From Ferdinandcohnia sp036962705 (lineage in GTDB: Bacteria; Bacillota; Bacilli; Bacillales; Bacillaceae_L): DNA of 64,000 nucleotides. Shown here piece after piece: positions 14,619 through 23,442 of the stretch. The notes under the pieces are model-generated. The model was given only the letters and a program-made list of their open reading frames with translations, made no database searches and was not told where the DNA came from. The first letter of the stretch is position 1. Every line of letters begins with the position of its first letter. The position numbers were made by a program, and so were the translations under genes. The DNA lies in NCBI RefSeq assembly GCF_036962705.1, contig NZ_JBALOQ010000017.1, forward strand, positions 145,611 to 209,610. The letters run 5' to 3'.

Positions 14619-15049
14619 GCATCAACCAATTCAAAGCGCTCACACACAAGTAACATATCCTCTGTAAATTCTTGGCCAATCTTCTGTAGTTGATCTGTGA
14701 AGAACTTAATATGTATGTCTCTCCAATTCTGATAGGTTCCGTCCCCTTCAGCAATCGCGAATGCCTCAGGAACCTCGTTCATTGGTTGAATCGTTACCTC
14801 GACCGTTTTAATAATCGCCACTGGCTCATCATGGCTATTTAATAGAATGCTATAATCGTCCACCTTTGGAAGAGGCTCTTTTTCAATCTCATAAAAGACG
14901 TATCCAGAGCATGTAGCTGTTTTGATTCCATTAATCACTAATTGTGCAAGATGGTCAGGGTCTGCCCCAAATTGCCATGCACCAAATAATTCTGGCTTTT
15001 CTTTTCCTTCACAAAATTCATCCCAATATCGTTGTGCTGCTTTGTTCAT
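14612..15049 (-). CDS. ASCH-domain protein, 145 aa
   Basis: The opening (AAQRYWDEF, then AWQFGADPDHLAQLVINGIK) and the middle TATCSGYVFYE...DDYSILLNSHDEPVAII are the conserved core of bacterial ASCH proteins (PUA-like beta-barrel). These are thought to bind RNA or modified nucleosides; some relatives hydrolyse N4-acetylcytidine. RBS GGAGG. It lies 23 bp downstream of the P-loop kinase gene, probably in the same transcript. Confidence 0.8.
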   Translation of the reverse strand: MNKAAQRYWDEFCEGKEKPELFGAWQFGADPDHLAQLVINGIKTATCSGYVFYEIEKEPLPKVDDYSILLNSHDEPVAIIKTVEVTIQPMNEVPEAFAIAEGDGTYQNWRDIHIKFFTDQLQKIGQEFTEDMLLVCERFELVDAK

Positions 15050-15072
15050 TATGCTACCTCCATATTCTTCAT

Positions 15073-15573
15073 TTACAACTTATTTATATAGCCATTAATT
15101 TCTTTTGTTCCTCTTAGAATAATCACTGTTTTTTCCTTGGATAATCGGTTAAGTCTTTCCTGCATTTTATGGATTCTTGGCTTGTAGGTCGTCCAGATAA
15201 ATTTGATAAACTCCCAATCTATTTTTTCTGTACAGCCGAGATCTGCACGCTTTTTACCGATGTGTTTAACATAGCGTTTCAACACTCGGTAGAGGCACTG
15301 ATATCTAGGTAGTTCAAGATAGACGATGGTGTCAGCTTGCTTTGTTCGCAGTTCGAAGGTATTGCTATAATTTCCATCGATTATCCAGCTGCCTTTAGCG
15401 AGAATCCTCTCTTGGGCTTCTGTAAATTCCTCATGTGATGCTTCAACCCATCCTGGTTTCCAAAAATAGCTGTCTAAGTGGTACACATCAATTCCCATTT
15501 TGTTACCTAATTGTTGAGCAAATGTTGATTTTCCAACACCTGCTGAAATTCCGATAACCATGATTTTTTTCAT
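15073..15573 (-). CDS. P-loop kinase-like protein (topology modulation/FlaR-like), 166 aa
   Basis: I place the start at 15573, after AGCGAGGG. The Walker A is GISAGVGKSTFAQQLG at the extreme N-terminus. YHLDSYFWKPGW, WIIDGNY and TIVYLELPRYQCLYRVLKR match the small adenylate-kinase-like family annotated as topology modulation or FlaR. The physiological substrate is unknown in this family. A related gene occurs at 36020-36556. Confidence 0.75.
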   Translation of the reverse strand: MKKIMVIGISAGVGKSTFAQQLGNKMGIDVYHLDSYFWKPGWVEASHEEFTEAQERILAKGSWIIDGNYSNTFELRTKQADTIVYLELPRYQCLYRVLKRYVKHIGKKRADLGCTEKIDWEFIKFIWTTYKPRIHKMQERLNRLSKEKTVIILRGTKEINGYINKL

Positions 15574-15661
15574 GTGTTCCCTCGCTTTATTAGTATTTTT
15601 GTACCATAATTTCATGATATAATTTTACTAGTTTAAAAGTCTTTAAAAGGGGTAAGTCAAC

Positions 15662-16252
15662 GTGTATCATTTCATTGCATCTATTTTAAAAGGTATTCTT
15701 ACAGCAACAGGTGGGATTAAGGTTTATAACAAAGAGAAGCTGCCAAAGGACGGCGCCTATGTTGTTGCTTGTACACACACAGGTTATATCGATATTTTGT
15801 GGCTAGGTGTTTCATTGTTACCACGGCAAATTCATTACATGGCCAAAAAGGAATTATTCACAAACAAACTACTCGGTGGCTTTTTATCAAAGCTGAATGC
15901 ATTCCCGGTTGACCGTGATAACCCTGGTCCAAGTGTTTTAAAAATTCCATCTAGATTGCTCTCGAAGGGTGAAGTGGTTGGAATTTTCCCTAGTGGAACA
16001 CGTACAAATGAGCAAACTGCGCTTAAGCAAGGAGCAATTACAATCGCGCAACGAAGCAAGGTTCCTGTTGTTCCGGCTGTGTATATTGGACCAAATACCG
16101 TTAAAGAGTTACTGAAATTTAAAAAGGCAAAGCTGATCTTCGGTGAGCCCATGTTTATCTCTTCGCCAGACATGGATGCGAAGCAGGCGCGTGATCATTT
16201 CACGCATGAATTAGAGAGAAAATTAGGGTTGCTTCGTGATGAGCTAACATAA
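15662..16252 (+). CDS. PlsC-like 1-acylglycerol-3-phosphate acyltransferase, 196 aa
   Basis: The acyltransferase motifs are present: HTGYID (H39-x4-D44), FPVDRDN, and FPSGTR near residue 110, followed by VPVVPAVYIGP. GTG start after AAAGGGG. It should transfer an acyl chain to lysophosphatidate at the cytoplasmic membrane in phospholipid synthesis. At under 200 residues it is a minimal PlsC and may be a paralogue with different acyl specificity. Confidence 0.85.
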   Translation: MYHFIASILKGILTATGGIKVYNKEKLPKDGAYVVACTHTGYIDILWLGVSLLPRQIHYMAKKELFTNKLLGGFLSKLNAFPVDRDNPGPSVLKIPSRLLSKGEVVGIFPSGTRTNEQTALKQGAITIAQRSKVPVVPAVYIGPNTVKELLKFKKAKLIFGEPMFISSPDMDAKQARDHFTHELERKLGLLRDELT

Positions 16253-16260
16253 GGTAAGCA

Positions 16261-16291
16261 AACGCTTGGAGTGAATTTTCCAAGCGTTTTT
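16261..16291. terminator. Bidirectional terminator
   Basis: AACGCTTGG (16261-16269) pairs with CCAAGCGTT (16280-16288), with Ts after it. It lies between the converging plsC-like and P-loop genes. Confidence 0.8.
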
Positions 16292-16850
16292 ATAGTTGAA
16301 ACTTTTCCTTGATCATTTTGGCAACTTCTTCAGCGCTTAGGTTCGTGTTATCAATCCTCAGGTAGTTTTCGAACGTAATTTCACCTTCATATGAATTTAA
16401 GCGATGCTTCTCCATCGTTTGTTTTATATCATTCTCAGACCATTCAATGTCGCGTTTTTTCGGTTTGTGTTCCAGACGATTTGGAGTTTTATTTCTTTCG
16501 AGTCTTTCTTCTAAGTCCGCCTCAAGTTCCACATAATATACAGTTGCCCCTCTAGATTCAAAAAGCTCAGAAAGTCCCTTTACATACTCCCAATCTGATT
16601 CGAGGTTAAACATCCAGACATACGTGAAAATCATGCCATCCAAATCACTTTTTGAAACTTCTTCAAAGATTTCCTGACGAAACAATTTGACTAGTCGTTT
16701 CCCCTCTTTTGTACTATAGTCGAAAAAGTGACCTACCAGGTCAATTGTCATGTGGTTATGAAAAAGCTTTAAATCTGTTATTTTCGCTAATTCCTGTCCA
16801 ACCGTCATTTTGCCAACCGCTTGTGGACCAAAGATATGTACAAATTTCAT
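16290..16850 (-). CDS. P-loop nucleotide kinase-like protein, 186 aa
   Basis: The start at 16850 follows AAGGGGAAAACAT. Walker A is GPQAVGKMTVGQELA, with Met in place of the usual Ser/Thr pairing partner. FHNHMTIDLVGHFFDY and VYYVELEADLEERLERN (LID-like arginines) resemble the shikimate/gluconate-kinase-type family common in Bacillus. The role is unknown. It is one of four small P-loop kinases in the window. Confidence 0.75.
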   Translation of the reverse strand: MKFVHIFGPQAVGKMTVGQELAKITDLKLFHNHMTIDLVGHFFDYSTKEGKRLVKLFRQEIFEEVSKSDLDGMIFTYVWMFNLESDWEYVKGLSELFESRGATVYYVELEADLEERLERNKTPNRLEHKPKKRDIEWSENDIKQTMEKHRLNSYEGEITFENYLRIDNTNLSAEEVAKMIKEKFQL

Positions 16851-16965
16851 ATGTTTTCCCCTTTTCTTTTTGAATATTCTACCATAAGTGAACGAAATTT
16901 CACGCAATATTTTTATTTCGTAACCTTTTGACCTCAATTCACGCCAAATAAGATGAGGTGACGTT

Positions 16966-17310
16966 ATGAAGCGATTTATTTTTCTATTTATTTTGTTGCT
17001 CGTTGGTTGTGGTACGAGTGGCCAAACTGGCGATGGTGAAGAAATGATTGTAACTGGCTATATTCTTGAGGTTGGAGAGCGAATTTTAGTAAATGAAAAA
17101 ATTACTGGAGAAGAATTTGAAACAAAAACAGAACAGGAAATCCATGATGAGTACTATTTTTCAAGTATTTTTTTCAGTGTTAGTTCTATCGATCAATCAG
17201 TTGTGTCAATGCTTGAGGTTGGTCAAAAGGTAAAGATTGTGGTTGAGGGTGGAATCGCAGAGTCAGCACCAGCACAGGCGAAGGCAAGTAAAATAGAGAT
17301 AGTGGAGTAG
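16966..17310 (+). CDS. DUF3221-like lipoprotein, 114 aa
   Basis: A signal peptide with lipobox LVGC lies within the first 15 residues. The mature part VTGYILEVGERILVNEKITG and the closing GQKVKI...ASKIEIVE are the OB-like beta pattern of DUF3221 proteins in Bacillus. It is predicted to be lipid-anchored on the outer face of the membrane. The gene is monocistronic with a terminator. Function unknown. Confidence 0.7.
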   Translation: MKRFIFLFILLLVGCGTSGQTGDGEEMIVTGYILEVGERILVNEKITGEEFETKTEQEIHDEYYFSSIFFSVSSIDQSVVSMLEVGQKVKIVVEGGIAESAPAQAKASKIEIVE

Positions 17311-17315
17311 TAATT

Positions 17316-17344
17316 GCTGCGACTTTTTGGGCCGCAGCTTTTTT
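17316..17344 (+). terminator. Terminator of the DUF3221 lipoprotein gene
   Basis: GCTGCG (17316-17321) pairs with CGCAGC (17333-17338), followed by six Ts. Confidence 0.85.
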
Positions 17345-17360
17345 GGGCGATTTTGTGCTA

Positions 17361-17462
17361 AAAACAGTAAAACTTGATTATTAACCGGAATCTTAAGATT
17401 AAAAACAGTATGTCGGGAATTATGAACAGTATTTTCAAATTAAAAACGGTAAAAGCATTAAT
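17361..17462 (+). repeat. Phased repeat array 3 (solitary): units of 20-21 bp with core AAACAGT
   Basis: Units start near 17361, 17381 (decayed: TTAACCGGAA), 17402, 17423 and 17443 (AAAACGGTAA), so the period is 20 to 21 bp, as in the two arrays flanking the NERD gene. It occupies the gap between the lipoprotein terminator and the MFS gene. No NERD gene is next to it, so this is a solo copy. Confidence 0.75.
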
Positions 17463-17484
17463 CTACTAATTTCAACCCTGCTAC

Positions 17485-18717
17485 CTATGCTTCTACTACC
17501 TTTTCCTCCGTAAAATACATTTTTTTCGTTGACTGAAATACAAGAGTGATTACAAAAACAGCAAGCACTACGCTAATTACAGATAAGGTAACAATCGTGT
17601 ATCTCAATGGCAGCAGGTCGCCCATGATTCCAATAAATAATAAGAACACGACGGACACTGCACTTTGTAGCACACTTACGATACTTGTGACACGCCCCAT
17701 GATTTCCACAGGTACATTGTTTTGATAAAAGGTGTTAAAGCCTGTATTTGAAAAGGCAAAAAAGAAGCCCAATATGATAAAACCAGTCGCGGCCATTGCA
17801 AAGGAAGACGACAGGGAGTAGATTAAATAACCTGCCGCAAGCATAAAGAGTCCCGTTCCGATCAGAGCGCGAATCGATAGAAATCTTGATATAAAAATAA
17901 CCAATAAACCTCCTGCAGCATAGCCAATCCCGGTTACACTCATGAGTAAGCTATATTCTACCTCGGTTAAACCAATCACCCTTTGTGTAAAAACGACCTC
18001 CTGTGAATCCATCGCCATAGTAAAAATATCAAATATGATAAAGCTTGAATATATGATCATCACAAATGCTGCTTTTTTTCCAAAGCGGATGACCACTCGC
18101 CAATCTTCTAGTAAATTTTTTAATTGAAGCTTTTCAGTAGTTTGTTCTCCGCTGCTATCGATATTTGGTAAAAATGCGATGAGAATTGCGGAAATGACAA
18201 AGGAAATTGCATTACTATAGATGGCTATTTCAAGGCTACCAATTATAAAAAGCATACCCGCGATGGCTGGGCCTGTAATAAAGGCCCCAGAGGACACCAG
18301 ACTTCTAATCGAGTTAAAGGTCTTCCGCTGTTCTTTTGGGATAAGGGCTGTTATATAGGTAGTTGATGTCGGGTTAAAAAAAGATTTTGCAACACTAATG
18401 ATAAATAACAAAACATAGATCATCCAAATACTTGGAAGTAGTGGGATGATGGCCACTGCAATAGCTCGTACGATATCAGTGATGATCATGATTCTCCGTT
18501 TATTCGAACGGTCGATGATGCTCCCAGACCACCCATTTACAAGGATGGATGTGATGGGTCCGACAACCCATAAAGCAGCAACTGCCGCGGCTGATCCCGT
18601 CATTTTTAAAACTAATAGATTAATAGCAACGAGATAAATAAAATCCCCCAATGAGGATAATCCTAACCCAGTTAAAAGTAATGCTGGGAACTTCCATTTT
18701 TCAATTAACTGCTTCAT
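17485..18717 (-). CDS. MFS transporter (macrolide-efflux-like), 410 aa
   Basis: Twelve hydrophobic segments are visible. The loop after helix 2 reads GSIIDRSNKRRIMIITD, the MFS motif A variant shared with MefA/MdrA-like exporters (MFS_3). ISVAKSFFNPTSTTYITALI is characteristic of that subfamily. It probably exports a drug or metabolite using proton motive force. Single gene, convergent to the DUF3221 gene with array 3 between them. A second family member lies at 43426-44655. Confidence 0.85.
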   Translation of the reverse strand: MKQLIEKWKFPALLLTGLGLSSLGDFIYLVAINLLVLKMTGSAAAVAALWVVGPITSILVNGWSGSIIDRSNKRRIMIITDIVRAIAVAIIPLLPSIWMIYVLLFIISVAKSFFNPTSTTYITALIPKEQRKTFNSIRSLVSSGAFITGPAIAGMLFIIGSLEIAIYSNAISFVISAILIAFLPNIDSSGEQTTEKLQLKNLLEDWRVVIRFGKKAAFVMIIYSSFIIFDIFTMAMDSQEVVFTQRVIGLTEVEYSLLMSVTGIGYAAGGLLVIFISRFLSIRALIGTGLFMLAAGYLIYSLSSSFAMAATGFIILGFFFAFSNTGFNTFYQNNVPVEIMGRVTSIVSVLQSAVSVVFLLFIGIMGDLLPLRYTIVTLSVISVVLAVFVITLVFQSTKKMYFTEEKVVEA

Positions 18718-18854
18718 TTGGCGACCCTCATTTTCGAAAAATTTCCTCTCTCCTGAATATTACATGAAAATTCATATAAAATGTAGTATAAACTTGAATC
18801 TCAAACTCACATCATTTACTATTGTGGTAATTTCTACATAAGGGAGTGGGAAAC

Positions 18855-19331
18855 ATGGCAAGTGTATATGATTTTGAAGTAAAAATGACGAATGGAGAAA
18901 TAAAGTCTCTTAAGGAGTATGAGGGGAAACCACTTTTAATTGTCAATACAGCAAGCAAATGTGGTTTTACACCGCAATTTAAGGGATTGCAGGGACTAAA
19001 TGAAAAATACCAAAAGGATGGCTTGGTAGTTCTTGGGTTCCCATGTGCTCAATTTGGGAATCAGGAATTCGAAAAAATCGAGGAGACGACCTCTTTTTGC
19101 GAAACAAATTATGGGGTGACATTCCCGATGTTTGCAAAGATTGACGTGAATGGTGACAACGCAGATCCATTATTTAAATTTTTAAAAGACGAGCAAAAAG
19201 GGATATTGTCAAAAGAGATTAAATGGAATTTTACCAAGTTTTTAGTGGACCGCAATGGACAGGTTGTGGAACGATATGCTCCACAAACCGAGCCGGCTAA
19301 AATTGAGGAAGACATCGAAAAGGTATTATAA
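18855..19331 (+). CDS. Glutathione peroxidase-family thiol peroxidase, 158 aa
   Basis: All family motifs are present: peroxidatic Cys36 in NTASKCGFTPQF, then FPCAQFGNQE and KWNFTKFLVDR (Gln and Trp of the catalytic tetrad). GPx homologues of firmicutes use thioredoxin-type reductants rather than glutathione; FPCAQF holds the likely resolving Cys. I choose the ATG at 18855 after GGGAGTGG. It reduces hydroperoxides in the cytoplasm. Confidence 0.92.
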   Translation: MASVYDFEVKMTNGEIKSLKEYEGKPLLIVNTASKCGFTPQFKGLQGLNEKYQKDGLVVLGFPCAQFGNQEFEKIEETTSFCETNYGVTFPMFAKIDVNGDNADPLFKFLKDEQKGILSKEIKWNFTKFLVDRNGQVVERYAPQTEPAKIEEDIEKVL

Positions 19332-19832
19332 ATATTCTTTTATTACTTTCCACTCTTGGAGCTTGCCTTCAAGAGTTTTGTTGTATTTGCCGGGCACAGG
19401 GCTCGTGGAGGGAAGCTTAATGACATCAAGCCCTGGAAACTGGTCAAGCCCAATGTATTTTGAAAAGCTTTTATAAGACTTTGTACCATTACAAATGATT
19501 AAGCGAAGGCCAGGGTGATTTTTTACAAAATCCCCAATCTGGTTCGGCTCCTCACTTTTAATATTGGAATCCAAACTTCCTTCACGATAGCAGCTATATA
19601 GCACGTCCCATAGAGCTATTTTTTTGTCTTTTAAAAACGCAATCTTTTCCTCGTAGTCAGGTATTTCCTCACTCTCAAAAAGAGTGAACATGATTTTCCA
19701 AAAGTGATTGCGTTTATTTCCGTAGTACTCCTGTTTCCTTAGTGATTCTACACTCGGCATTGAACCAAGGACCAATACCCTTGGGTCCTCACCAACAATA
19801 GGAGCCAGTCCAAAAATTCTCTCCACAAACAT
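19326..19832 (-). CDS. Uracil-DNA-glycosylase-family (deoxyinosine/Mug-like) protein, about 168 aa
   Basis: GLAPIVGEDPRVLVLGSMPS, YYGNKRNHFW and LPSTSPVPGKYN are the conserved blocks of the DNA-deoxyinosine glycosylase (UDG family 6, Mug/HDG-like). These excise deaminated bases from DNA. The start is ambiguous: ATG at 19832, or a GTG at 19826 which has AAAGGTG at ideal spacing. The 3' end overlaps the converging GPx gene by 6 bp. Confidence 0.75.
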   Translation of the reverse strand: MFVERIFGLAPIVGEDPRVLVLGSMPSVESLRKQEYYGNKRNHFWKIMFTLFESEEIPDYEEKIAFLKDKKIALWDVLYSCYREGSLDSNIKSEEPNQIGDFVKNHPGLRLIICNGTKSYKSFSKYIGLDQFPGLDVIKLPSTSPVPGKYNKTLEGKLQEWKVIKEYL

Positions 19833-19847
19833 CACCTTTTCTGCTAT

Positions 19848-19942
19848 GATCAAATACGACTTGACGTATTTGCGCCAGATTTTTTTTCGAGCATACTCTT
19901 CAATCCACAGATATGAGGTGCTCCGTTGAATAAAGTTAAATC
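19848..19942. repeat. Dispersed repeat, short copy
   Basis: The block beginning ATCAAATACGACTTGACGTA and continuing through TTTGCGCCAGATT and TTTCGAGCA matches 38462-38506. The end (CCGTTGAATAAAGTTAAAT) matches the end of the same long copy near 38639-38657. The centre of the long copy is missing, so this is an internally deleted or partial member of the same family. Confidence 0.65.
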
Positions 19943-19969
19943 TATCATATCATTTGAGGTAATTTAAAA

Positions 19970-20413
19970 ATGAACCAATCAACCGTTATTAAAGCACCAA
20001 TTACAGATGTATTTGACTGCATTGCAAGTGCTAGCTTGCGTGAAAAATGGTTTCCGAACGTGACTTCTATTCGCTATTCTAACCTAAAGGATGAGTTGTT
20101 AGCAGGAGCTTCCTTTCAATTGACAGCCGAGGAAGGAAAGGAACAGGTAACGTTACATGGGAGGAATAAGGAGGTCACCCGCCCCTCGACCTTCGCGTTC
20201 GAACTTGAATCCCAAACCTATATCATGACTTTTTCGTTTCGTTTGCAGCAACAAGGTGATCACACCTTGGTCGAGCAAGAATTTGAAACCAAGTATTACC
20301 GACCGGTAATGAATGTGATTGATAAGATTTTTAAAAGCTCGACAAAACAGACCGGTGAATTTGTTCTGAAAAGTTTAGCAGACTTTTGTGAAGCTAGGGT
20401 AAGACCTGAATAG
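19970..20413 (+). CDS. SRPBCC-family protein, 147 aa
   Basis: The pattern STVIKAPITDVFDCIASASL then REKWFPNVTSI and the final amphipathic helix fit the START/Bet v 1-like SRPBCC superfamily (polyketide cyclase-like subgroup). It would bind a hydrophobic small ligand. Upstream ribosome binding site GAGGTAATTT. The terminator overlaps the 3' end. No partner gene is adjacent. Confidence 0.7.
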   Translation: MNQSTVIKAPITDVFDCIASASLREKWFPNVTSIRYSNLKDELLAGASFQLTAEEGKEQVTLHGRNKEVTRPSTFAFELESQTYIMTFSFRLQQQGDHTLVEQEFETKYYRPVMNVIDKIFKSSTKQTGEFVLKSLADFCEARVRPE

Positions 20414-20430
20414 GTCTACCTAGCTTTTTT
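20392..20430 (+). terminator. Terminator of the SRPBCC gene
   Basis: AGCTAGG (20392-20398) pairs with CCTAGCT (20419-20425), with inner pairs AGACC/GGTCT, followed by Ts. The upstream arm lies in coding sequence. Confidence 0.8.
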
Positions 20431-20489
20431 CTTATCTAGTTTGACTTTTACTAGCTCGTTTGCATCCCCTTATACCATTTATTTCAAGG

Positions 20490-21386
20490 CTAAAAAACAA
20501 AAAATACTCCTATTGCTACAACTTTCCCGTTTTGTATTACCTTCATGACATATTCACCTATATCTTCTGGAGTTCTCATAATTTTGTGCATGCCTTCCAA
20601 TTCAGGAGGGACTTTATCTTCAAATTGCTCGTATACCTGTGAAGTAGATCCTTGGAACGACTCGATTATTATCGTAAACTTTCCACCCTTTTGGTCGGGT
20701 AATTTGAATGAATAATACATTTCCTCATTTGGTTCGAATATTTGTATCGGGTCAATCAACTCTCCATTTTCAACATGATAACCAAATTCTACTGTTTCTG
20801 GGGCAAACATAGGCGCTATTAAAAATGCAGAAATAAGGGAGTATAGTAGTAGCATTCCTAGCGCACCAAATATACCTAAAGGACTTCTTCCCCCTGTGTT
20901 CAATATTTCTTGTTTGGAAAACTTACCGTTAGTTGAGAATTTTTTAATTTTACCAGTCGCTTGCTTATAATATAAATAATTGCCTTTTATCCCTAAAAAC
21001 ACGCCCGTTAAAATCCCAATTAAAAGATTAGTACCTTCGCTATATAAATCTAGTGAATACAAGATCACGTCCGTAACTAACCAGATTAAGATAATACCAA
21101 ATATCACTTTGTACATTTTTCGATAACCTAACCACAAGAAGATCAAAAAGAAGGCTGCCCAGTTCCAACTTCTCTTTTTGACGGCGTTTTCATAAATTCC
21201 CCACTTTTCAAAGTAATAATCTGAGTTATCACCCACATAAAGCTCTAAAGCATCTACTTCTGTTAATTCATTATTTTGCGATTCAAATCCCTGTGTTCTC
21301 TCATCAAGTTTCTTTAGTGGTAACCCACATCTTGAGCAAAAATTCGCCCCTATATTTTGCTTTTCTCCGCATTTAGCACAATACAA
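20490..21386 (-). CDS. Zinc-ribbon, DUF2628-like membrane protein, 298 aa
   Basis: TTG start after GGTGGGG. An N-terminal zinc ribbon (CAKCGEK...CSRCG) is followed by a cytoplasmic linker. The membrane part opens KRSWNWAAFFLIFLWLGYRK, the DUF2628 hallmark, with three to four helices. After a further helix near residue 180 comes an extracytoplasmic beta-rich domain of about 100 residues. The C-terminal domain is unusual for DUF2628 and suggests a sensor-like protein. Function unknown. Confidence 0.7.
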   Translation of the reverse strand: MYCAKCGEKQNIGANFCSRCGLPLKKLDERTQGFESQNNELTEVDALELYVGDNSDYYFEKWGIYENAVKKRSWNWAAFFLIFLWLGYRKMYKVIFGIILIWLVTDVILYSLDLYSEGTNLLIGILTGVFLGIKGNYLYYKQATGKIKKFSTNGKFSKQEILNTGGRSPLGIFGALGMLLLYSLISAFLIAPMFAPETVEFGYHVENGELIDPIQIFEPNEEMYYSFKLPDQKGGKFTIIIESFQGSTSQVYEQFEDKVPPELEGMHKIMRTPEDIGEYVMKVIQNGKVVAIGVFFVF

Positions 21387-21437
21387 AATAACCCCACCAA
21401 ATCTATTTTTTATTTTCTGGACGTGCCAATCAAACTA

Positions 21438-22241
21438 CTAACCACTTAAAGAATTTTTGTGAGCACCGATAATCGAAGTAATAATATGCAATGAGTCCCA
21501 TTCACCATCTGATATAAATGTAATTGGGTATTTTTTTCGGAATATCTTTTGATCAATTTCTTCAAAGGAGAGTCCCTTTTCATAAAGTTTTTTCACTTCG
21601 CCACACAGATTTTCAAGATACTCTAATTTTTGTTGCATCTTCCTTTTTCCATCTTTTATATATCCAGCATGACAGCAAAACATTGAGTTGAAATCTTGGG
21701 TGAGGACCATTCGGATTGATTCCATGATTTGAGGAATCGATTCAGAGCTCATGATGACTTTGGTTTTTGGAGACACATACAAATCACCTGAAAACAGTGT
21801 TCCCGTTTCTCCATCCAGTAGTGCAATATGGTCATCTGCATGGCCTGGTGTATGTAACACTTTCCATTCCTTTTGCCTAGATTGAATAGTTTCTGAAATC
21901 GGAAGTGGATTAAATTGCCTTCGTTTGCCCCAAATTTTCTGGCGGTATTTTGGGTAAGGTACTGGTTGTGAGCATATTTCGATACCAAGTGGTGATATAT
22001 AAATTGGTATGTTTAAGTTATCTTGGATCCAAGGTGCTGTGCCAGAGTGATCTTCATGACTGTGGGTTAAAGCAACGACATCAAATGAAGTCTCCTGTAA
22101 AAAAGGGATAATATTAGATTCATAGCTTTGAGCCCCAGTATCAACTAGCATTCCATCCGTTACAAAGATAAACACGTTAGGTATATTTGGAACCTCTATT
22201 TCAACACAAGTAACATTGTCTCTTTCGAATACTTCTATCAA
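21438..22241 (-). CDS. MBL-fold metallo-hydrolase, 267 aa
   Basis: Metal-binding motifs are clear: THSHEDHSG (near residues 57-65), HTPGHADDHIAL and SGDLYVSP, plus a late FCCHAGYIKDG. This is a glyoxalase II/RNase Z-type metallo-beta-lactamase fold of complete length. TTG start after GGGAGTG. The substrate is unknown. It is monocistronic. Confidence 0.85.
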   Translation of the reverse strand: MIEVFERDNVTCVEIEVPNIPNVFIFVTDGMLVDTGAQSYESNIIPFLQETSFDVVALTHSHEDHSGTAPWIQDNLNIPIYISPLGIEICSQPVPYPKYRQKIWGKRRQFNPLPISETIQSRQKEWKVLHTPGHADDHIALLDGETGTLFSGDLYVSPKTKVIMSSESIPQIMESIRMVLTQDFNSMFCCHAGYIKDGKRKMQQKLEYLENLCGEVKKLYEKGLSFEEIDQKIFRKKYPITFISDGEWDSLHIITSIIGAHKNSLSG

Positions 22242-22279
22242 CTTGACTCACACTCCCTATTTCCCTTTCCTTCTTCAAT

Positions 22280-22465
22280 TCAATAAAGTGACCTCGGGCT
22301 TACTGACATCGTGTTTGCAAGAATAATGTATATAAGTAAATTCGCAGGTAAAAGAAGAAAGATGAGTCTTACCGCAAATGATGATATGCCGAGATGCTCT
22401 GCGATACCACCGCAAACGCCCATTATAGATTTATCTGTTGATGACCTTCTTAATTTTTGGTTCAA
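22280..22465 (-). CDS. PspC-domain protein, 61 aa
   Basis: RRSSTDKSIMGVCGGIAEHL followed by one hydrophobic helix (VRLIFLLLPANLLIYIIL) is a complete minimal PspC domain, a membrane stress-response family. TTG start with AGGGGG upstream. No PspA or other psp gene is adjacent. Predicted single-pass inner-membrane protein. Confidence 0.85.
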   Translation of the reverse strand: MNQKLRRSSTDKSIMGVCGGIAEHLGISSFAVRLIFLLLPANLLIYIILANTMSVSPRSLY

Positions 22466-22488
22466 TCAAATTCCCCCTGTCATTTTTG

Positions 22489-22530
22489 AAAAAAGGTACT
22501 TTTCTCTCATGAAGAAAAGTACCTTTTCCA
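22489..22530 (-). terminator. Terminator of the TerC gene
   Basis: AAGGTACTTTTCT and AGAAAAGTACCTT form a 13-bp stem around the CTCATGA loop. On the minus strand a T-run follows, fitting the end of the TerC gene at 22536. Confidence 0.8.
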
Positions 22531-22535
22531 TACCC

Positions 22536-23315
22536 TTACGAGGCTTTATTTTTTGGCCGTTTATTATTATTACTTGGTGCAAACCAACCGAGTAGAGCAA
22601 TCCCAACTAACACTCCATAGAAAATAAGAGACCAACCGGTACTATGAGGGAAGTGTGGATCTAAGACACCAATATCCTTATGAGCTAGGGTAATTACAGC
22701 AAGTTTGACACCAACCCAGGCCACAATGGCATAAGCGGTTGTTTCAAGTGCAGGACGCTTTTCAAGAAGCTGCACAAACCAGGTAGCTGCAAACTTAATC
22801 AGGATTAGACCAGCAATACCTCCTAGAACAACAACTATAAATTGTCCTGCATCCATACCTCCGAAATTGCCTAGTGATGTCTCTGGAAGACCAAGGGCAA
22901 TAGCAACGGCAGCTAAAATTGAATCGATCGCAAAAGCAAGGTCAGCTAATGCAATTTTACCCGTTGTCGGCCAAAAACCTTTACCTGCTGCTTCCTTCGC
23001 ATCATCCTTATGAATATTCTTATTGTCTTTTCCGAATTTTGCCTGAATAACATGCTTTAACCCAAGGTAAAGGAGATAAATCGCTCCTATCGCCTGTATT
23101 TGCCAAACGTTTGCGATAAATGAAATGGCGAAGAGTGCACCAAACCGGAACACAAAGGCCATAATTATCCCGTAATTTATCGCTCTTTTTTTCTGTTCCT
23201 CTGGTAAATGTCTGGCTATAACTGCGAGTACAAGGGCATTATCAGCTGATAACAATCCTTCCAAGCCGATTAATATTAACAAAGCCCAGGCATATTCTAG
23301 CCAAATTGTTTCCAT
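22536..23315 (-). CDS. TerC-family integral membrane protein, 259 aa
   Basis: The sequence carries the TerC signature: GLEGLLSADNALVLAVIARH in the first helices and ALADLAFAIDSILAAVAIAL in the second half. Acidic residues in the membrane suit divalent cation handling. Related Bacillus proteins (MeeF/MeeY, YkoY) are linked to manganese export to secreted enzymes. RBS AGGAGCG. I looked for a yybP-ykoY riboswitch upstream and did not see one. Confidence 0.88.
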   Translation of the reverse strand: METIWLEYAWALLILIGLEGLLSADNALVLAVIARHLPEEQKKRAINYGIIMAFVFRFGALFAISFIANVWQIQAIGAIYLLYLGLKHVIQAKFGKDNKNIHKDDAKEAAGKGFWPTTGKIALADLAFAIDSILAAVAIALGLPETSLGNFGGMDAGQFIVVVLGGIAGLILIKFAATWFVQLLEKRPALETTAYAIVAWVGVKLAVITLAHKDIGVLDPHFPHSTGWSLIFYGVLVGIALLGWFAPSNNNKRPKNKAS

Positions 23316-23442
23316 TCATTTCGCTCCTATCGTGACTAAGAATGTCTTTAAAAAATGTCACTATTATTAGATTTTCCTTTAATAGAAGTGCTATCCTTTC
23401 ATTTTCAAAAGGATGTTATTACCAGAAAGCGCGGCAAGTTAG

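Noticed and set aside
23316..23442. yybP-ykoY manganese riboswitch before TerC
   Set aside because: The conserved loops of that riboswitch are not visible in this AT-rich leader.
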